64,000 nucleotides of DNA from Fragum whitleyi. Taxonomy: Eukaryota; Mollusca; Bivalvia; Cardiida; Cardiidae. A model generated the notes under the pieces. The model ran no database searches. It was not told the origin of the DNA and saw nothing but the letters and a program-made list of their open reading frames with translations. Of this stretch, positions 1 to 10,694 are shown piece after piece (within the stretch, counting starts at the first letter, position 1; each line of letters begins with the position of its first letter). The position numbers and the translations under genes were made by a program. The DNA is taken from the NCBI GenBank assembly GCA_948146395.1, contig OX411547.1:28395114-28459113 (forward strand), written 5' to 3'.

Positions 1-166
1 GATGAGACATTGTTAGAATTGTCACATCTTGCATTGAATTATGATCTATGTCCCCAATGCACACAAATGCAAAATTGTTGGAAATGTCACCGTCATGCTC
101 AATTATGTATTTTTTTTTACAATGCAAAAATGCGAAACTGTTGAAAATGTCAGATACTGGCTCCTA
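1..166 (+). repeat. Partial copies of MITE family J
   Basis: Two 3-prime-end-like segments are present, near 70-107 (AATTGTTGGAAATGTCAC) and 130-160 (AACTGTTGAAAATGTCAG followed by a TGGCTC-like end). They match the right terminal inverted repeat of the complete J copies at 46.5 and 49.9 kb. The window edge truncates the context, so the internal structure is unclear. Confidence 0.45.
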
Positions 167-716
167 TAATCTATGAATTAGACAATGATATAAAATACCA
201 AATTTTATATAAGTTTTCTTACTGTACATATAAGGACAAGGTGTCAAATTTAAAATGAGGATGTTAATTTCAATTTCATATGATATTGTGGTTTGAATAA
301 AGAAAATTTATGACCTGTGAAATTTGATGGGGCTCAATTATATGAACCCAAAACTTGACCATGGGTATTTTTGTGGGTATACAACTACGGAAGGGCAGAA
401 TGAGTAATCAAAGGTAATTCTAAATTTAAGGGTTCTTTAAAACATGAAATCTTTTAATGATGCACTAATTATGCGAAACTTGTGGTAAATTGAATAATGA
501 CCGTTTTATATTTTCATGAAAATTTTGGTAATGATCATGAAACTTAATCTGTTTGAAGTAACTGTATATAAGATTTGGTTTCATGTAGTTTAAGTGTGAA
601 ATATCAAAGTAGTGATAATTATACCAAATTATGAACTTTGAACTGTAACTTGCTATTCAAAAACTGATCTAGCAGTACACAAAGCTTTGGCAGACAGTTT
701 AATCTAAGATCAGGCA
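167..716. other. AT-rich sequence, no gene seen
   Basis: No convincing open frame, splice pair or RNA gene is visible. At about 665-712 a short segment (AAAGCTTTGGCAGACAG, then TAAGATCAG) is a degenerate piece of the family D variant seen at 54.1 and 62.7 kb. Confidence 0.5.
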
Positions 717-885
717 GCTCAGAGCTACAGATAGAGGGGGGTATTTTGGTTTTCAAATTTAAATATTTCATTATTCCTGACTTAAACCTTGACAAAACTA
801 TTCATATGAGTACCCACAACATAGAGTTTCGTTTGGAAATAAAGATTTTAGACTGGCTTTACCCCCCCTCTTATCTGGACTCCTG
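717..885. repeat. Inverted-repeat element, family P, copy 1
   Basis: Starts with AGCTACAGATAGAGGGGGG and ends with CCCCCCTCTTATCTGGACTC. The ends are imperfect inverted repeats around an interior containing TGAGTACCCACAACAT. Copies with the same order of motifs lie at 25.64-25.86 kb and 59.69-59.88 kb. The 81-aa frame overlapping it has no independent support. Confidence 0.55.
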
Positions 886-1315
886 CAGGCTGCACAGAAA
901 TGCATCTCAATCCAGTCCCTGGAAAAAGTACCACAGACTGCTAAAACTTAGCTCACACTTCAAGTCATTAAAACTGTTACCTGTCAAATAAATCTTGAAA
1001 CAGGTAGCCCTGGCATGGTCATCTCACACCAATTAGTAGGCCATTAGTTTCCATCTGTTTACATGAGGTCTGAGATTACCAAATAATTCCCATTATTCCC
1101 AGTCCAATTTTAGAACCAGCAATGTAGCAATTCTTTTAAATTCTCACATTTGAAATTTGATTAATATCTAATTTGAAAAAACAGAAAAGGGATTTATAAT
1201 ATTATTCAGATAATGTGAAAAGACGAAGGATATAGCTTTATGAAAGTTAAGGCCTGCAAAGAGTAAATTTTAAAAACAATATAATTTCACTTATATCCAA
1301 ATAAAAATAAGTTTC
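886..1315. other. No identifiable feature
   Basis: AT-rich sequence between repeats. No coding-like composition, RNA gene or recognisable repeat was found. Confidence 0.45.
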
Positions 1316-1440
1316 ATTATGCCCCCCCCCCCCCCTTCGAAGAAGAGGGGGTATATTGCTTTGCACTTGTCAGTCGATCCGTCCGTCCATAGACCGCTTT
1401 TGTCCAGACAAGTTATTATCATTAGTTATTGCCCTTTGTT
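1316..1440 (+). repeat. Truncated pearl-like element 5-prime end with poly-C
   Basis: ATGCCCCCC with a long C run (from about 1322) faces GAAGAGGGGGTATATTG, forming the short GC fold-back that opens several elements here (compare 18.78, 23.60 and 32.25 kb). It is followed by CGATCCGTCCGTCC, a remnant of the CCGT microsatellite. The core repeats are missing, so this is a 3-prime-truncated or decayed copy. Confidence 0.5.
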
Positions 1441-1573
1441 AAATGATAAAAAACGTAACATTCATCTGCTCTTTTTCTCGTTTGAATGAATTTGAATTTG
1501 AGACAAAGTTGCTATTGAGAAAACATTGCAACAAATGTAGTAGAAAAGGAAGAAATTGAAAGTTGCAAGCAAT

Positions 1574-1790
1574 TGATTACTCTACCCCCATCTACGAAGC
1601 AGAGAGAGGGGTTATATTGGTTTCACGATTCCGTCGGTCTGTCCCTCCGTCTTTCTGTTGGCCTTTTCGTTTTCGGACTCGAGAACAAAGCAACCTAGAA
1701 TCATGAAACTTCATGTAAATGCTGCTTATGATCAAGGGAAGTGCTCAATAGTGTTTGAGTCACATAGGTCGAATGTCAAGGTCACGGTTA
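1574..1790 (+). repeat. Truncated CCCC-fold-back element, same family as 23.6-24.0 kb
   Basis: TACCCCCATCTACGAAGC faces GAGAGGGGTTATATTGG, then CTGTCCCTCCGTC, then CCTAGAATCATGAAACTT. The same order of motifs occurs at 23.60-23.97 kb, including the CCTAGAATTATGAAACTT phrase. It ends in GTCAAGGTCACGG just before the next element starts at 1797. Confidence 0.5.
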
Positions 1791-1796
1791 ATTTTT

Positions 1797-2940
1797 AGCT
1801 CACCTGAGCACAACGTGCTCAAGTGAGCTATTGTGATCACCTTTTGTCCGGCGTCCGTGCGTCGTCCGTCGCCAGTCGTCCGTCAACAATTTCTTTAAAA
1901 GACATCTCCTCCTAAACTACTAGGCCAATTTTAACCAAACTTGGCAGACATGTTCCCCTTTAAGAATTGCTAAAAGAATTGAAATCGGTGAAAAACTCTG
2001 GTTGCTATGGTAACCAAAGTTAGAAATTTAAGAAAATCTTTAAAATTCTTCTTCTTCTGAACCAGCAGCCCTACAGCCTTGAAATTTGGCATGGATGATC
2101 AGCTCATAGACCTCAATAAAAATAGCTAAAATCATGTCTGTTGGGCCACCAGGTGCGGAGCCCCGGGGGGGATGGGGTAGTACTTTGGGTAAATTTTGTA
2201 ATCTTTAACCTTCTTCTTCTTCTGATCATGAAGGCCTACAGCCTTAAAATTTTGCATGTATCATCACCTCATAGACCTTAATAAACATAGCTAAAATCAT
2301 ATCTGTAGGGCCACCAGGTGCGGAGCACCAGGGAGGAGGGGTAAGTACTTTGATGAAAATTTTGTAATCTTTAACCTTTTTCTTCTTCTAAACCATGAGA
2401 CCTACAGATTTGAATATTGGCATGGATGATCAGCATATGGACCTTTATAAAAATACCTAAAATCATGACTGTAGATTCACCAGGTGCGTAGCACCAGGGG
2501 GAGAGGGTAGTACTTTTGTGAAAATTTTGTAATCTTTAACCTTCTTCTTCTTCTGAACCACAAGCCCTACAGAATTGAAAATTGGCATGGAGGTTCAGCT
2601 CATAGACCTAAATATAAATAGCTAAAATCATGACTGTAAAGCCACCAGGTGCGGAGCACCAGGGGGGAGGGGGAAGTACTTTTGTGAAAATTTTGTAACT
2701 TTAATCTTCATCTACTAATGAACCAGGAGCCCTACAGACTTCAATATTGGCATGGATGATAAGCATATGGATCTAAAATAATATAGCTAAAATCATGAAT
2801 GTAAAGCCACTAGATGCGGAGCATTAGGGGCAGGGGGTAGTACTTTTGATCAATTTTGAAATCTTTAACCTTATTCTTCTCCTGGATCAGGAACCCTACA
2901 GACTTGAAAATTGTCATGGGTGATCAATATATTGCCATTA
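1797..2940 (+). mobile_element. Pearl-like tandem-repeat element, AGCTCACCTGAGC subfamily
   Basis: Opens with an imperfect fold-back (AGCTCACCTGAGCAC facing GTGCTCAAGTGAGCT), then a short CGTCCGTCGC tract, then about six core repeats of roughly 160-165 bp. Each core carries CTTCTTCTTCTGAACCA, CATGGATGATCAGC, and CCACCAGGTGCGGAGCACCA, which is itself palindromic. The architecture matches the tandem-repeat elements known from bivalves (pearl, CvA, DTC84). No reading frame is conserved across cores, so it is non-autonomous. The 3-prime side abuts an oppositely oriented element without a clear terminus, so one of the two may have inserted into the other. Confidence 0.7.
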
Positions 2941-4338
2941 ATAACTAGAAAGCATGAATGGCTTGAGTCGCTCCACAGGCTTGAAATTCTTGTAAAAGCA
3001 AATAAATGTTTTGACTTGATTTTTAGATATTTGGGGTTCTACTGATGTTGAAAATGATTTTCAAAGTTTGAACTATATAACAGATAGAGAAATGACCTCC
3101 GCTCTTGAAAGACATATTTTCATCAAATCTAAATGATTTTTGGCTGCATGATAATGGGTCACCCAAAGATCATACCGAATTTTTTTGATTGATATCCATC
3201 AGTTACATTCTGAGAAAATGAGTTTCATAGTTTCCTATATTTAACTTGTTGAGAAATGAACTCCACCAATAAAATGCATATTTTTCATCCAATCAAAATA
3301 ATTTTTGGTACACTGATGAACTGTAACTGTAAACTGATAAAGGGTCACTCAAGGATCATTCCAGTGAAATTTGGCTGATATCCAAAAATTAGATTCTGAG
3401 AAAATGATTTTCAAATTTGCCACTATATAACATATAGAGAAATGACCTCTGCCCATAAAATGCATATTTTCCATCCGATCACAATGGTTTATTGTAGACT
3501 GATGAAGGGTCACTCAAGGATCATTCCAGTGAAATTTGATTGATATCCATTTATTACATTCTGAGAAAATGATTTTCAAAGTTTCCACTCTAAAACATAT
3601 AGAGAAATGACCTCCGCCCATAAAATGCATATTTTCCATCCGATCACAATGATTTTTTGTAAACTGATAAAGGGTCACTCAAGGATCATTCCAGTGAAAT
3701 TTGGCTGATATCCAAAAATTAGATTCTGAGAAAATGATTTTCAAATTTGCCACTCTAAAACATATAGAGAAATGACCTCCGCCCATAAAATGCATATTTT
3801 CCATCTGATCACAATGATTTTTTGTAAACTGATAAAGGGTCACTCAAGGATCATTCCTGTGAAATTTGGTTGATATCCATCAATTACATTCTGAGAAAAT
3901 GATTATCAAAGTTTCCACTATATAACATATAGAGAAATGACCTCCGCCCATAAAATGCATATTTTCCATCAGATCACAATGATTTTTTGTAGACTGATAA
4001 AGGGTCACCTAAGGATCATTCATATCAAATTTAATTGGTATCCATTGATTAGAATCTGAGAAAACTCACTTTTTACCATATTTGGAAATTAGCCACGCCC
4101 CTTAAATCCATGTTTTTCATTGGATCAAAATTTCTTGAACAACTTTGAAAGAGGGTCACCCAAGGATCATTCCTGTGAAGTTTGGTTGAAATCCATCCAG
4201 TAGTTTCTGAGGAGAAGATTTTTAAAGAAAAGTTTACGACCGGACGCACGCACGCACGGACGGACGGACGGACGGACGCACGACGGACACAACGCCATGA
4301 CAATAGCCCCAGTGGCTTTCAGCCAGTGGAGCTAAAAA
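2941..4338 (-). mobile_element. Pearl-like tandem-repeat element, AGCTCCACTGG subfamily, minus orientation
   Basis: Read on the minus strand it starts at 4338 with TTTTTAGCTCCACTGGCTG, has an (ACGG)n/(ACGC)n microsatellite at about 4246-4280, and then about six cores of roughly 165 bp. The phrase AAATGACCTCC recurs near 3092, 3441, 3605, 3773 and 3937. It ends with GTGGAGCGACTCAAGCCATT near 2960. A second copy in the opposite direction lies at 5240-6137, making a large inverted pair. The small frames over the microsatellite are artefacts. Confidence 0.75.
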
Positions 4339-4489
4339 TAGCTAAAATCATCATGGGAAGAATTTGAGCCAGACTGGTGGGAATGTCCCTTTAAATTGGC
4401 AATATCTTTGAAAGTAAATTTTACTTCAGATTCCGGTTATAGTAGTGCCCTTACTCATAGCATCACCCCTTTATTTTTTACTTTGATTA

Positions 4490-4800
4490 CTATATTATAT
4501 TGGTATCATTTCTCAGTCTGTCTGCATATCCATCTGTCTGTATGTCTGTTCATCATTCAATAATTTCTTAAACTTGTTTTTCATTAAAACAACTTCAACT
4601 TCAATTATGGATATTTGTTTGAAACTTGAAAATAAGATACTCTATTTATGCCCTGAAGCAGGTATCAAGCTATGTTATAGTTGTGTCATCTTCTCAGTCT
4701 GTCTGTCAATCCATCTGTCTGTGTGTCTGTTCATCTATATATCCTTATCTAAATTCCTTGTTTAAACAACTCTACTTTCAATTATAGATAGATTTGTGCC
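4490..4800 (+). repeat. Duplicated CTGT-rich segment
   Basis: Two diverged copies of about 185 bp follow each other. Each has a TTCTCAGTCTGTCTG tract, CATCTGTCTG, then AACAACTTCAACTTTCAATTAT-like sequence and a TTTG end. They resemble the CTGT-type elements at 46.0 and 52.8 kb. A 63-aa frame across the second tract is a microsatellite artefact. Confidence 0.5.
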
Positions 4801-5023
4801 TAATTTAAAATTTATAGGCACTTACACTAGTTTTACAGTGATCCCACTCACAATTTATACATGTGACCATCTTACTGTTAGCTTCATTATGACCATGTCT
4901 CTTTTCAGTTTGAAACAACAGGTGACATGAATGAAAATGATTTAACAAAGATGGGAAAGCTTAAAAAATGATGTCTCATGCCTGCATGCACACATATATG
5001 GTTGTGCAAGGTAACAAAATTAT

Positions 5024-5209
5024 TTATAATTATAAAATAATTTCTTTTTCACTATGAAATGTTAATGAATAAAGTCTGATGGAGGAGGAGTTATATGCAA
5101 AAGGAAAAATCTGAGGGCAGGCCCAAGGATTTTGCTTTCCTTTTAACTCCTCCAACCCTTCAGACTTTATTCATTGACACATCATAGCGAAAAAGAAATT
5201 ATATCCATT
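5024..5209. repeat. 185-bp near-perfect palindrome
   Basis: The left arm contains AATTTCTTTTTCACTATGA and AATGAATAAAGTCTGA then GGAGGAGTT. The right arm returns as AACTCCTCC, TCAGACTTTATTCATT and CATAGCGAAAAAGAAATT. The arms are about 65-70 bp with few mismatches, and the middle (CAAAAGGAAA facing TTTCCTTTTA) extends the pairing. It sits in the spacer between two inverted pearl-like elements. Probably a fold-back MITE; no coding capacity. Confidence 0.75.
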
Positions 5210-5239
5210 ATAACACAATGACAATTCCAAAACTAGTTT

Positions 5240-6137
5240 TTAGCTCCACTGGCTGAAAGCCACTGGGGCTATTGTCATGGCGTTGTGTCCGTTGTGCGTC
5301 CGTCCGTCCGTCCGTGCGTGCGTCCAGTCGTAAACTTTTCTTTAAAAATCTTCTTCTCAGAAACTACCAGATGGATTTCAACCAAACTTCACAGGAATGA
5401 TCCTTGGGTGACCCTCTTTCAAAGTTGTTCAAGAAATTTTGATCCAATGAAGAACATGGATTTAATGGGCGTGGCTAATTTCCAAATATGGTAAAAAGTG
5501 AGTTTTCTCAGATTCTAATTAATGGATACCAATTAAATTTTACATGAATGATCCTTGGGTGACTCTTTACCAGTCTACAAAAAATCATTGTGATCGGATG
5601 GAAAATATGCATTTTATGGGCGGAGGTCATTTCTCTATATGATATATAGTGGAAACTTTGAAAATCATTTTCTCAGAATGTAAATGATGGATATCACCCA
5701 AATTTCTCTGGAATGATCCTTGAGTGACCCTTTATCAGTCTACAAAAAATCATTGTGATCGGATGGAAAATATGCATTTTATGGGGGGAGGTCAATTCTC
5801 TATATGTTATATAGTGGAAACTTTGAAAATCATTTTCTCAGAATCTAATTTTTGGATATCAACCAAATTTCACTGGTATGATCCTTGAGTGACCCTTTAT
5901 CAGTGTACCAAAAATTATTTTGATAAGATGAAAAATATGTATTTTATGGGCGGAGGTCATTCCTCATTATGTTAAATAGTGGAAACTATGAAAATCATTT
6001 TCTCAGAATGTAACTGATGGAATCATTTTCAACATCAGTAGAACCCCAAATATCAAAAAATCTAGTCAAAACATTTATTTGCTTTTACAAGAATTTCAAG
6101 CCTGTGGAGCGACTCAAGCCATTCATGGCTTTCTAGT
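5240..6137 (+). mobile_element. Pearl-like tandem-repeat element, AGCTCCACTGG subfamily
   Basis: Starts TTAGCTCCACTGGCTGAAAG, then GGCTATTGTCATGGCG, a (CCGT)n/(GCGT)n microsatellite at about 5297-5325, about three cores of roughly 165 bp (GGAGGTCAT near 5625, 5790 and 5955), and an end of CCTGTGGAGCGACTCAAGCC. It is the shorter inverted relative of the element at 2941-4338 and differs mainly by having lost about three cores. The 69-aa frame over the microsatellite is spurious. Confidence 0.75.
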
Positions 6138-6780
6138 TTTACCCTCTTCTGGTTGTAAAATTGTATTGATAAATATTTCCTGGATGTAGAATTAATAAAA
6201 AAAGTAATGATATTGACAGAAGAATTTCACAGAAAGCAAAGCGCATCATTTAGCATGCCAGATATTAATGACGTTAAAAGAATCAATGTTTGTGCTTAAG
6301 ATGACGTTGAGTAAAAATGGGCGGAGCTATCTGTGTACACAAGTTAAACCACATGACATATTAGTTTTGCTAGGAAAAAAGTTTTAGGTAATTTCTTCTT
6401 ATTACATCATGCTCTTTACCCCATCGTGTTAGATAATTATTTATAATGGAAATTTTAAAATCTTAAATGCATTTGAAAATGAATTCTTTAAGATTAAGAA
6501 AATACTGAAATAAAAAGGAGGATAGATAAAAAGATATTTAACATAATTATGTCCTTTATAGAGCACCCTAAAAGTAACATCCCCTATATCATTTACCAAG
6601 AAAACCCCATTTTCATTTAACTAAAATTACCTAATAATTTTAATGATAGTATAGTCATAGAGCCTATTTCATCAGCCTATTAAGAGTTTTATGAGAAATC
6701 TCAAAGAGCCTATCCAAAGGATCATTCCTGTGAAAAATTTGCAGGATTAGCACAGGCCAACTGTCAATCTTAAGCTCTGT
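6138..6780. other. No identifiable feature
   Basis: AT-rich, no open frame of note. GGGCGGAGCTATCT near 6319 resembles a GC box and recurs at 31.06 kb (GGGCGGAGCTAACT), but nothing here looks like a promoter. Confidence 0.4.
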
Positions 6781-6782
6781 TT

Positions 6783-7743
6783 TGAGCTCCACTGGCCGAA
6801 GGCCAGCAAGCTTTTGTCATGGCGGAGTGTGAGTAGTGAGTGCGTCCGTCCGTGCGCCCCCAAATATGGGCATGGCAGGGCTTGGCATTTTTTGACTTTG
6901 AAATCTTTAAAAATCTTCTCCTCCCAAACTATTGGGCCGATTTCATTGAAACTTGGCATGGATGTTCCTTAGGTGACCCTTTACTTAAATTGTTCAAGAA
7001 ATTTTGATTTGCAGGGCGGGGAGGGGCTTATTTTGAGCCCGAAATTTTTAAAACGACATCTCCGCCTGAACCACTGGGCCGATTTCAATGAAACTTTAAC
7101 AGAATGTCCCTTGGGTGACCCTTAACTAAAATTGTTCAAGAAATTTTGATTGGTCAATAAGTATTGGCGTGGCAGGACGGGGCCTATTTTGAGCCCGAAA
7201 TTTTCGAAATGACATTTTCTCCTGAACCATTTGGCTGATTTCAATGAAACTTTACCAGAATGTTCCTTGAGTGTCTCTTTTCAAAAAGTATTTGCTCAAT
7301 TTTGATTGGCCCATAAATTTGGGGTGCCAGGGCGGGGCTTATTTTGAGGCCAAAATCTTTGAGCGATATCTCCTCCAGAACCACTCAGCCAATTTCAATG
7401 AAACTTTACCAGAATGTTTCTTGGGTGACTATTTACTTAAATTGTTCAAGAAATTTTTATTGGTCCATAAATATGGTCGTGGCAGGCGGGGCCTATTTTG
7501 AGCCCGAAATCTTTGAATGACATCTCGTTCTGAACCATATGTTTTAATATGATGGGTCAAGAGTTGCAGGTTCATTGTGATTGAGTATTTTGGTGCAATG
7601 TGGACCAGAACCAGTACATTATCATTAAATAGGTTTTAGGAGATTTCAGAGTGATAATGTATTCATTTAAAGTAAGCTTTATTTAATGAAAGTCTAAAGT
7701 TTTTAAAGCCAGTGGAGCGATACAGGCCCTCTTGGGCCTCTTG
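6783..7743 (+). mobile_element. Pearl-like element, GGCCGAAGGCCAGC subfamily
   Basis: Starts AGCTCCACTGGCCGAAGGCC, then TTGTCATGGCGGAGTG and a short CCGTCCGTGCG tract. About four cores of roughly 155 bp follow, each with a variant of CCGATTTCAATGAAACTTT, TTCAAGAAATTTTGATTGG and GGGGCTTATTTTGAGCC. It ends GCCAGTGGAGCGATACAGG and CTTGGGCCTCTTG, so both termini carry an AGCTCCACTGGC-type inverted repeat. A longer copy lies at 27.0-28.2 kb. Small frames inside are artefacts of the repeated cores. Confidence 0.75.
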
Positions 7744-8020
7744 TTTCTTGAAACTTAGCATGTATGTTTACTATCCATATTTGTAATAAAAGAAAACTCT
7801 GACATTTACCAGGTGTGTTCCTGTTTTGACTTGTGTTTTTCAGAGAAGAGGGTATTGTTAGCATTCTTGATTTTGTTTGCATTGGTGTAGGCATTGGTGT
7901 TGACATGACAAACTTCAACCTTGGACAAACCTCTGTTGTTATTGAAGATATTTTCATGAAATTTGGCATGTGTGTTCACCATCACAGGAGTTACAAATAT
8001 TTCAAGAACAGGTAGCTCTT
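7744..8020 (+). repeat. Dispersed repeat, family Q, copy 1
   Basis: The motif order TTTTCAGAGAAGA, TAGCATT, TTGGTGT, GAAACTTGGCA/GAAATTTGGCA, TTCACCATCA is shared with 37.66-37.88 kb and 46.24-46.43 kb. Frames of 60-88 aa on both strands exist but are not conserved between the three copies, which argues against coding. Confidence 0.5.
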
Positions 8021-8497
8021 AAAGCATTTTTATAAGACTTATGTCCCTTTTTTGACCTAGATTGACATGGCATCATCTTGCATTACTTTTGTTAGTATAT
8101 TAATCTAAGTTTGTTGTCTACAAGTTTAATCTGATCAGAAAGCTAGAATGCTATCTAGTAGCAAAGGATTTAGTTGGAACAGAATAAAAAAAAAGCCTAG
8201 ATTATATAGAGGAATTTTCATTATCTGTTATCTTACAATATCAGTTATGATATAAACAGAAGCTTAGAAGCTGCCATGATCTCTTATCTTGAAAAAGCCA
8301 TCATGGGCTTATCAGCACATATCAACTTCCAGGCTCCAGTCTTGTGAAATAAAAAAAAGTTTTATACATTATGTAACCCTTGATAACTTGTTTGCCGCTA
8401 AAGCATTTTGATTTCAAAGTATTACTAAGAAATCAAAACTGCATTTCAATAATGTCAAGTATTACCATTACCAAAGGATAGCCTAAAAATTATATAT
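8021..8497. other. No identifiable feature
   Basis: AT-rich, no frames of note and no repeat recognised. Confidence 0.4.
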
Positions 8498-8690
8498 AAG
8501 TCTGTGTGTGACATTTCCAACAATTTCATATTAAAAAATTACTGATTATAAACAGCCTACAAATCTACAAATTGCAAAAAGAAGATTGTCTTGGTGTCTA
8601 AAGATTCATTAGGACCTTATCTATCTACAAAGCACAAATTGAAGTCTCTGGTCAGACCGTGCAGATGAACATGCTGGCGAGAGCCTTTCC
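8498..8690 (+). repeat. MITE family J, truncated copy
   Basis: Begins GTCTGTGTGTGACATTTCC and AACAATTTCA, then shows the internal J motifs ACCTTATCTATCTACAA and AGTCTCTGGTCAGACCGTG. The right terminal repeat is missing. Confidence 0.55.
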
Positions 8691-8776
8691 TTAGTGCCCA
8701 TTATAGAAATGTCACGCGTAGGTTCATTTTAAGGGTGAGTGCAAAATTATTTCAGGTGCTAGGCTATATATACTGG

Positions 8777-8870
8777 CGTTGGGAATACCAGGTATCCATT
8801 GTTAGGTGCTATAGCCACTGTGATATAACAGAAAGATTGTTGAAAGCGGTGTAAAACTAACTCCATTTTA
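8777..8870 (+). mobile_element. SINE-A 3-prime fragment
   Basis: Contains ATACCAGGTATCCATTGTTAG, GGTGCTATAGCC, GATATAACAGAAAGATTG and the family tail phrase TTGAAAGCGGTGTAAAACT. It matches the 3-prime half of the copies at 15.7, 49.6 and 54.3 kb. No tRNA-like head is attached, so this is a decayed or 5-prime-truncated copy. Confidence 0.6.
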
Positions 8871-8912
8871 AAAAATCAAGCTGGTTGATCCACCAGAAAG
8901 AAAAAACTTGTG

Positions 8913-8977
8913 AAAACATTGTGGACAATGAAGAAATTGCTTGATCTAAGCAATTTCTTCATCGTCCACAATGTTTT
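8913..8977. repeat. 65-nt hairpin with a 30-bp stem
   Basis: The left arm (AAAACATTGTGGACAATGAAG then AAATTGCTT) pairs with the right arm (AAGCAATTTCTTC then ATCGTCCACAATGTTTT) with one mismatch and a 5-nt loop. The AGAAATTGCTT/AAGCAATTTCT stem also forms the middle of the four family C MITEs and recurs at 31.8 kb. Probably a derivative of that MITE lineage. Confidence 0.65.
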
Positions 8978-9042
8978 CTTCCTCAATAGACAATAAGTTT
9001 CAAAACTTCAACAACTAGAAATTTTCAAATTACTGCTGTCAT

Positions 9043-9078
9043 AGCGCAATTGGTAGAGCATCAAGATGCCTGATCATT
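9043..9078 (+). pseudogene. tRNA-like 5-prime half (A-box region)
   Basis: GTCATAGCGCAATTGGTAGAG resembles a tRNA D-arm/A box (compare TAGCCCTGTTGGTAGTA in the SINE-A head at 49.6 kb). No B box follows because a 20-bp tandem repeat begins immediately. Likely a broken SINE or tRNA relic. Confidence 0.35.
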
Positions 9079-9198
9079 GATACCTTGTGACGATCATCGA
9101 TACCTGGTGATGATCATCAATACCTTGTGACGATCATCGATACCTCGTGACGATTATCGATACCTGGCAACAATCATCTAAACCTGGTGACGGCACAC
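9079..9198. repeat. 20-bp tandem repeat, about 6 copies
   Basis: Consensus GATACCTGGTGACGATCATC. Six units differ at a few positions; the last is degenerate. It directly follows the tRNA-like segment. Confidence 0.8.
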
Positions 9199-9867
9199 AT
9201 CCTTTTCTGACAGGATGCTCCGTTATTCTCTAGCACTTAAATTTTGGTATCTCTTTGGGGATTTCACTTCCCATATTAATTTTTCACAAATGATGTATTT
9301 TTACCAATTTTCCCACATGCAGTAATGACAAAACCTGATGTATATCTCTGCCTTGGAGTCTCAGTTTGAGCCATTTAAATAGCGTTTCCTGGCCTAAATA
9401 TTTTCAAAAAAGTAATTTACTGCAGGTTCTCAGCAAGTCTGATCAGTTTGAGCATCTTGGAAATAGAATTTTAAGATACATGCCATTTCTTCACTTACCA
9501 CATTGTTTCATGTCCCAAAAGATAGGGATACTTTGAATTCTATAGACTTAAAATTCATATTTCTATCTATATGATATCTGCTTTGAAATTGGATTCATTT
9601 GAATTTTTGTTGTCTGAATATGAATGAATAAGGAAGAAATAAAGATAAGTTAGGTAGACCACCTTCTTAGATATTAGACTAGTTTTATTTTTATAAGAAT
9701 TTTATTGTTGGTAACACCTGCTAGTTGTATTCTAGGAAAACAATAATTATGTTATGTTTATTTGTAAATCAACACTTGAGATCTGGAAAATTCTACCCTT
9801 ATCCTGCTGAATCTAAATCTTGTTTCTGAATATAACCCCTTGAACTTCTTCAGCATAACTATTTCAT
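9199..9867. other. No identifiable feature
   Basis: AT-rich, no frame, RNA or repeat recognised. Confidence 0.4.
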
Positions 9868-9871
9868 TTAA

Positions 9872-10092
9872 CCCTTTGCTGTTTAATCCCTGCTTTTTAT
9901 GTGCCTATGATTTTATGATTGAGAAAAAATTGTGAAAAAGGAAGAAATTGCTTCTGGCAAGCAATTTCTTCTTTTTCCACACTATTTTCTACCCTACTGA
10001 ATGCTTATTTTTCAAATAAAATCCACTTTAAATTTTCGTCTGCAAAACCTTTGAATTTGGGTAGGTCCAAAATTTTGTAAAACAGGAAAGGG
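9872..10092 (-). mobile_element. TTAA-flanked MITE, family C, copy 1
   Basis: 221 bp, flanked by TTAA at 9868-9871 and 10093-10096. The ends are CCCTTTGCTGTTTAAT and ACAGGAAAGGG, inverted repeats of each other. A central hairpin (AAGAAATTGCTT facing AAGCAATTTCTT) marks the family. TTAA duplication plus CCC ends is the hallmark of the piggyBac superfamily. Other copies, 220-221 bp, are at 18.5, 33.5 and 47.1 kb. No coding capacity. Confidence 0.85.
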
Positions 10093-10096
10093 TTAA

Positions 10097-10253
10097 GGTA
10101 GTGGACCTGTAATAGGCCTGCAACATTTCGGACCTTATGAACTTTCACAATGTTGACCGAGGTTTCCTAATGAAAATCATTAGGAAACCTTGGTTGACAC
10201 TGTTAAAGTTCATCACTTTTGAGACATTGCAAAACGATAACGGGTCCACTACC
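10097..10253. mobile_element. TTAA-flanked palindromic MITE, family E, copy 1
   Basis: 157 bp starting GGTAGTGGACC and ending GGTCCACTACC between TTAA at 10093-10096 and 10254-10257. Almost the whole length is palindromic; the centre is AGGTTTCCTAATGA facing ATCATTAGGAAACCT. Copies lie at 33.8 and 53.1 kb, also with TTAA on both sides. The left TTAA is shared with the neighbouring family C copy. Confidence 0.85.
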
Positions 10254-10257
10254 TTAA

Positions 10258-10690
10258 ATGAAAAAACTACACAGATTTTATTTATTTAAATGTAATCCTA
10301 ATGTTTAAGGACTTCAAGGTTTTATATTCGTAAATATTTCCTATAAAGTAGTATTATAGATTTATAGTCCAGTAAATTAGATTCAGTGAATTGAGATAGA
10401 CCCTATGAATATATTTTATTACCCTGTTTGGCTATAAAACTATTATAGTGACATTCAAGTAATATTGAAAGTCTCGGCAGAATTATTACTACTGCTTTCT
10501 GATTACTGTTTAATCGAGTGTATAAAGAAAATAAATAACTTTAAAATAGGTCTAAGGCTGTTAGGATCTCTTTCTATCAACTCAAAATCTTCTCTGATCT
10601 AATTTTGAGATATTACTGCATTTTTTTTTTTGGTAACCATTTTGAAATAATTAAGTACCTTTAGGCAATCTTCATAGAAGGTCTGATTTT
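10258..10690. other. No identifiable feature
   Basis: AT-rich. A 69-aa frame on the minus strand (10599-10808) runs into the adjacent palindrome and has no support. Confidence 0.4.
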
Positions 10691-10694
10691 GATT

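Noticed and set aside
5024..5209. Rho-independent terminator or bacterial attenuator
   Set aside because: Eukaryotic context and a 185-bp palindrome; no operon present.
4073..5494. Paired frames with RPSVRPSVRACVRP-like sequence on both strands
   Set aside because: Translations of the CCGT/ACGG microsatellites of two pearl-like elements.
7703..8015. Overlapping 60-88 aa frames on both strands
   Set aside because: Located in family Q; the frames are not preserved in the other two copies.
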